Origin: an uncultured Clostridia bacterium
GTDB lineage: Bacteria > Bacillota > Clostridia > Christensenellales > CAG-1252
Direction of reading: 5' to 3'
NCBI GenBank assembly: GCA_946626795.1
Contig: CAMOUZ010000016.1
Location: 1-16,217 of the forward strand
DNA: 16,217 nt
Positions 15,346-16,217 of this stretch are shown here, piece by piece; the stretch's first letter is position 1; the number at the start of each line of letters is the position of its first letter. Both the position numbers and the translations under genes were made by a program. The notes under the pieces are model-generated. The model saw only the letters and a list, made by a program, of their open reading frames with translations, did not search any database and had not been told where the DNA came from.

Positions 15346-16020
15346 ATGGATCCGATCTTACACGTAGTGGTGTCTTCCGTCATCAGTTTTCTTTATCTTT
15401 TCGTCGTCACGAAGATCATGGGAAAGAAACAGATCGCCCAGCTCTCTTTTCTCGATTATGTGATCGGCATCTCCTTGGGCTCCATCGCCGCCGAAATGGC
15501 GACGGATCTCGAACGTCCCTTTTATTATTTTTTCATCGCGATGGGGATCTATCTTGTCCTCGATCTCGTGCTCACGCTTACGGCGCGGAAAGCCACCTTC
15601 TTGAAGAAATTCGTGCGCGGCCGTCCCATCATCCTCGTGGCAAATGGCGAGATCGATTATAAAAATCTCTCTCGCTCCAAGCTGGATATCAATGATCTCC
15701 TCTCGATGTGCCGCGCGAAAGGCTTCTTTGACCTTCGCGACGTGGCGTACTGCATCTTCGAGACGAGCGGGGAGATCTCCATTTTGCCTGCCGCCTCTGC
15801 CGCCATCGCAAAAAGGACGGATCTCGGCATAGAAGGGCAGGCGCCCTCTCTCAGTAAGGACGTCGTGGAGGACGGAAAAGTGATCCTCTCCGCGCTGACG
15901 CAGATCGGGAAGGACATCCTCTGGCTGAAAGAACGCCTCGGTGACGACGAGATTATCAAGACCGTCGCCCTCGCCACTTACTACGAAGATACAGATGAAT
16001 TAAGAGTGCATTACAAATAA
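15346..16020 (+). CDS. DUF421 (YetF-like) membrane protein
   Basis: A 224-residue protein of the YetF/YcaP type. Three membrane segments lie in the first ~85 residues, with the family hallmark TKIMGKKQIAQLSFLDYVIG followed by ISLGSIAAEMA. A cytoplasmic DUF421 domain follows: GRPIILVANGEIDYKNLSRS, then LDINDLLSMCRAKGFFDL, VAYCIFETSGEISILP and a C-terminal ILSALTQIGKDILWLKERL. In spore formers, relatives occur in spore and germination contexts, but the molecular role is unknown. The gene diverges from the M20 dipeptidase with 102 nt between them. The start is ATG 15346, chosen because it precedes the first membrane segment; no Shine-Dalgarno sequence is visible and a TATACT box lies 7 nt upstream. 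Confidence 0.93.
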   Translation: MDPILHVVVSSVISFLYLFVVTKIMGKKQIAQLSFLDYVIGISLGSIAAEMATDLERPFYYFFIAMGIYLVLDLVLTLTARKATFLKKFVRGRPIILVANGEIDYKNLSRSKLDINDLLSMCRAKGFFDLRDVAYCIFETSGEISILPAASAAIAKRTDLGIEGQAPSLSKDVVEDGKVILSALTQIGKDILWLKERLGDDEIIKTVALATYYEDTDELRVHYK

Positions 16021-16217
16021 ACGGAGGCGCATAAGCGCACGCCGACGTCGTTTAGTACCATCGCACCCGAAGGGTTACGTACAAAAAATACGCGTCCTTT
16101 CGCGTACTTGTCGAGCCTCGTTATCGCATATTACTTCGCGTCCTGTTTTGCTTAATAGGTGTAATATCTCTAATTAGATTTCGGGCGTGCGCTATGAAAA
16201 GAAAATAGTTTTATAAA
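16021..16217. other. Non-coding tail after the DUF421 gene
   Basis: There is no credible gene. It contains a GCGC-ATAA-GCGC mini-hairpin (16028-16039), the stacked-stem element at about 16067-16105, a TACGCG/CGCGTA stem (16089-16106) and the 10-bp palindrome TCTAATTAGA (16169-16178) in an AT-rich stretch that may belong to the promoter region of the next gene beyond the window. Confidence 0.5.
16067..16105 (+). repeat. Diverged second copy of the 7213-7250 stacked-hairpin element
   Basis: ACCCGAAGGGTTACGTACAA here aligns with ACCCGCAGTTACGTACAA at 7213-7230, and TACGCG plus CCT follow in both. The inner stem is kept with altered bases: CGTA (16078-16081) with TACG (16089-16092) here, against CGTAC with GTACG in copy 1. 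This copy has no T-tract, so terminator activity is doubtful. Confidence 0.6.

Overview
This 16.2-kb window is a densely packed piece of a bacterial chromosome. It most likely comes from a strictly anaerobic, low-to-mid-GC member of the Bacillota (class Clostridia, probably an uncultivated gut lineage). That placement is inferred from an HndD/HydA-type [FeFe]-hydrogenase with a NuoF-like partner, strong AGGAGG-type ribosome binding sites, consensus SigA promoters (TTGACA-17-TACAAT and TTGACA-17-TATAAT), a cobalamin riboswitch, an ECF S-component and a PepV/Sapep-type dipeptidase. No marker in the window fixes the genus.

Layout. 1-3186: end of an NAD(P)H-linked hydrogenase operon, with a NuoF-like flavin subunit (hydB, truncated by the window edge and internally broken) and the catalytic subunit hydA. 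3268-4531: a cobalamin riboswitch controlling a two-gene unit, a small DUF4430 (transcobalamin-C-terminal-like) lipoprotein overlapping an ECF-transporter S-component. This looks like a corrinoid uptake module. 4528-7175: a consensus promoter, then lemA and a DUF2207 membrane protein with overlapping stop and start. 7341-12438: a polyamine transport operon of XRE-cupin regulator, potA, potB, potC and potD, read from a consensus promoter with a perfect palindrome between -35 and -10 and a long hairpin in its leader. 12438-12913: a gene-free mosaic of inverted and direct repeats that includes two copies of a terminator hairpin. 12914-15243, minus strand: an AEC-family permease and an M20 dipeptidase. 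15346-16020, plus strand: a DUF421 (YetF-like) membrane protein. 16021-16217: a non-coding tail with a diverged copy of the hairpin that ends the DUF2207 gene.

How the genes fit together. The window reads as housekeeping plus nutrient acquisition for an anaerobe: H2/NADH/ferredoxin electron balancing, B12 scavenging under riboswitch control, polyamine import under a dedicated cupin-type repressor, and peptide breakdown.

The observations most worth following are: (1) a 37-bp perfect inverted repeat inside hydB that frameshifts it and looks like a template-switch event or an assembly artefact; (2) the riboswitch-DUF4430-ECF unit as a candidate lipoprotein-assisted corrinoid importer; (3) the repeat mosaic after potD; (4) two genes whose -10 boxes sit only 6-7 nt before the ATG, implying leaderless mRNAs; (5) a palindromic operator inside the pot promoter; (6) a PotA with a duplicated C-terminal TOBE-like domain. 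All family assignments come from reading motifs by eye; no database search was run.
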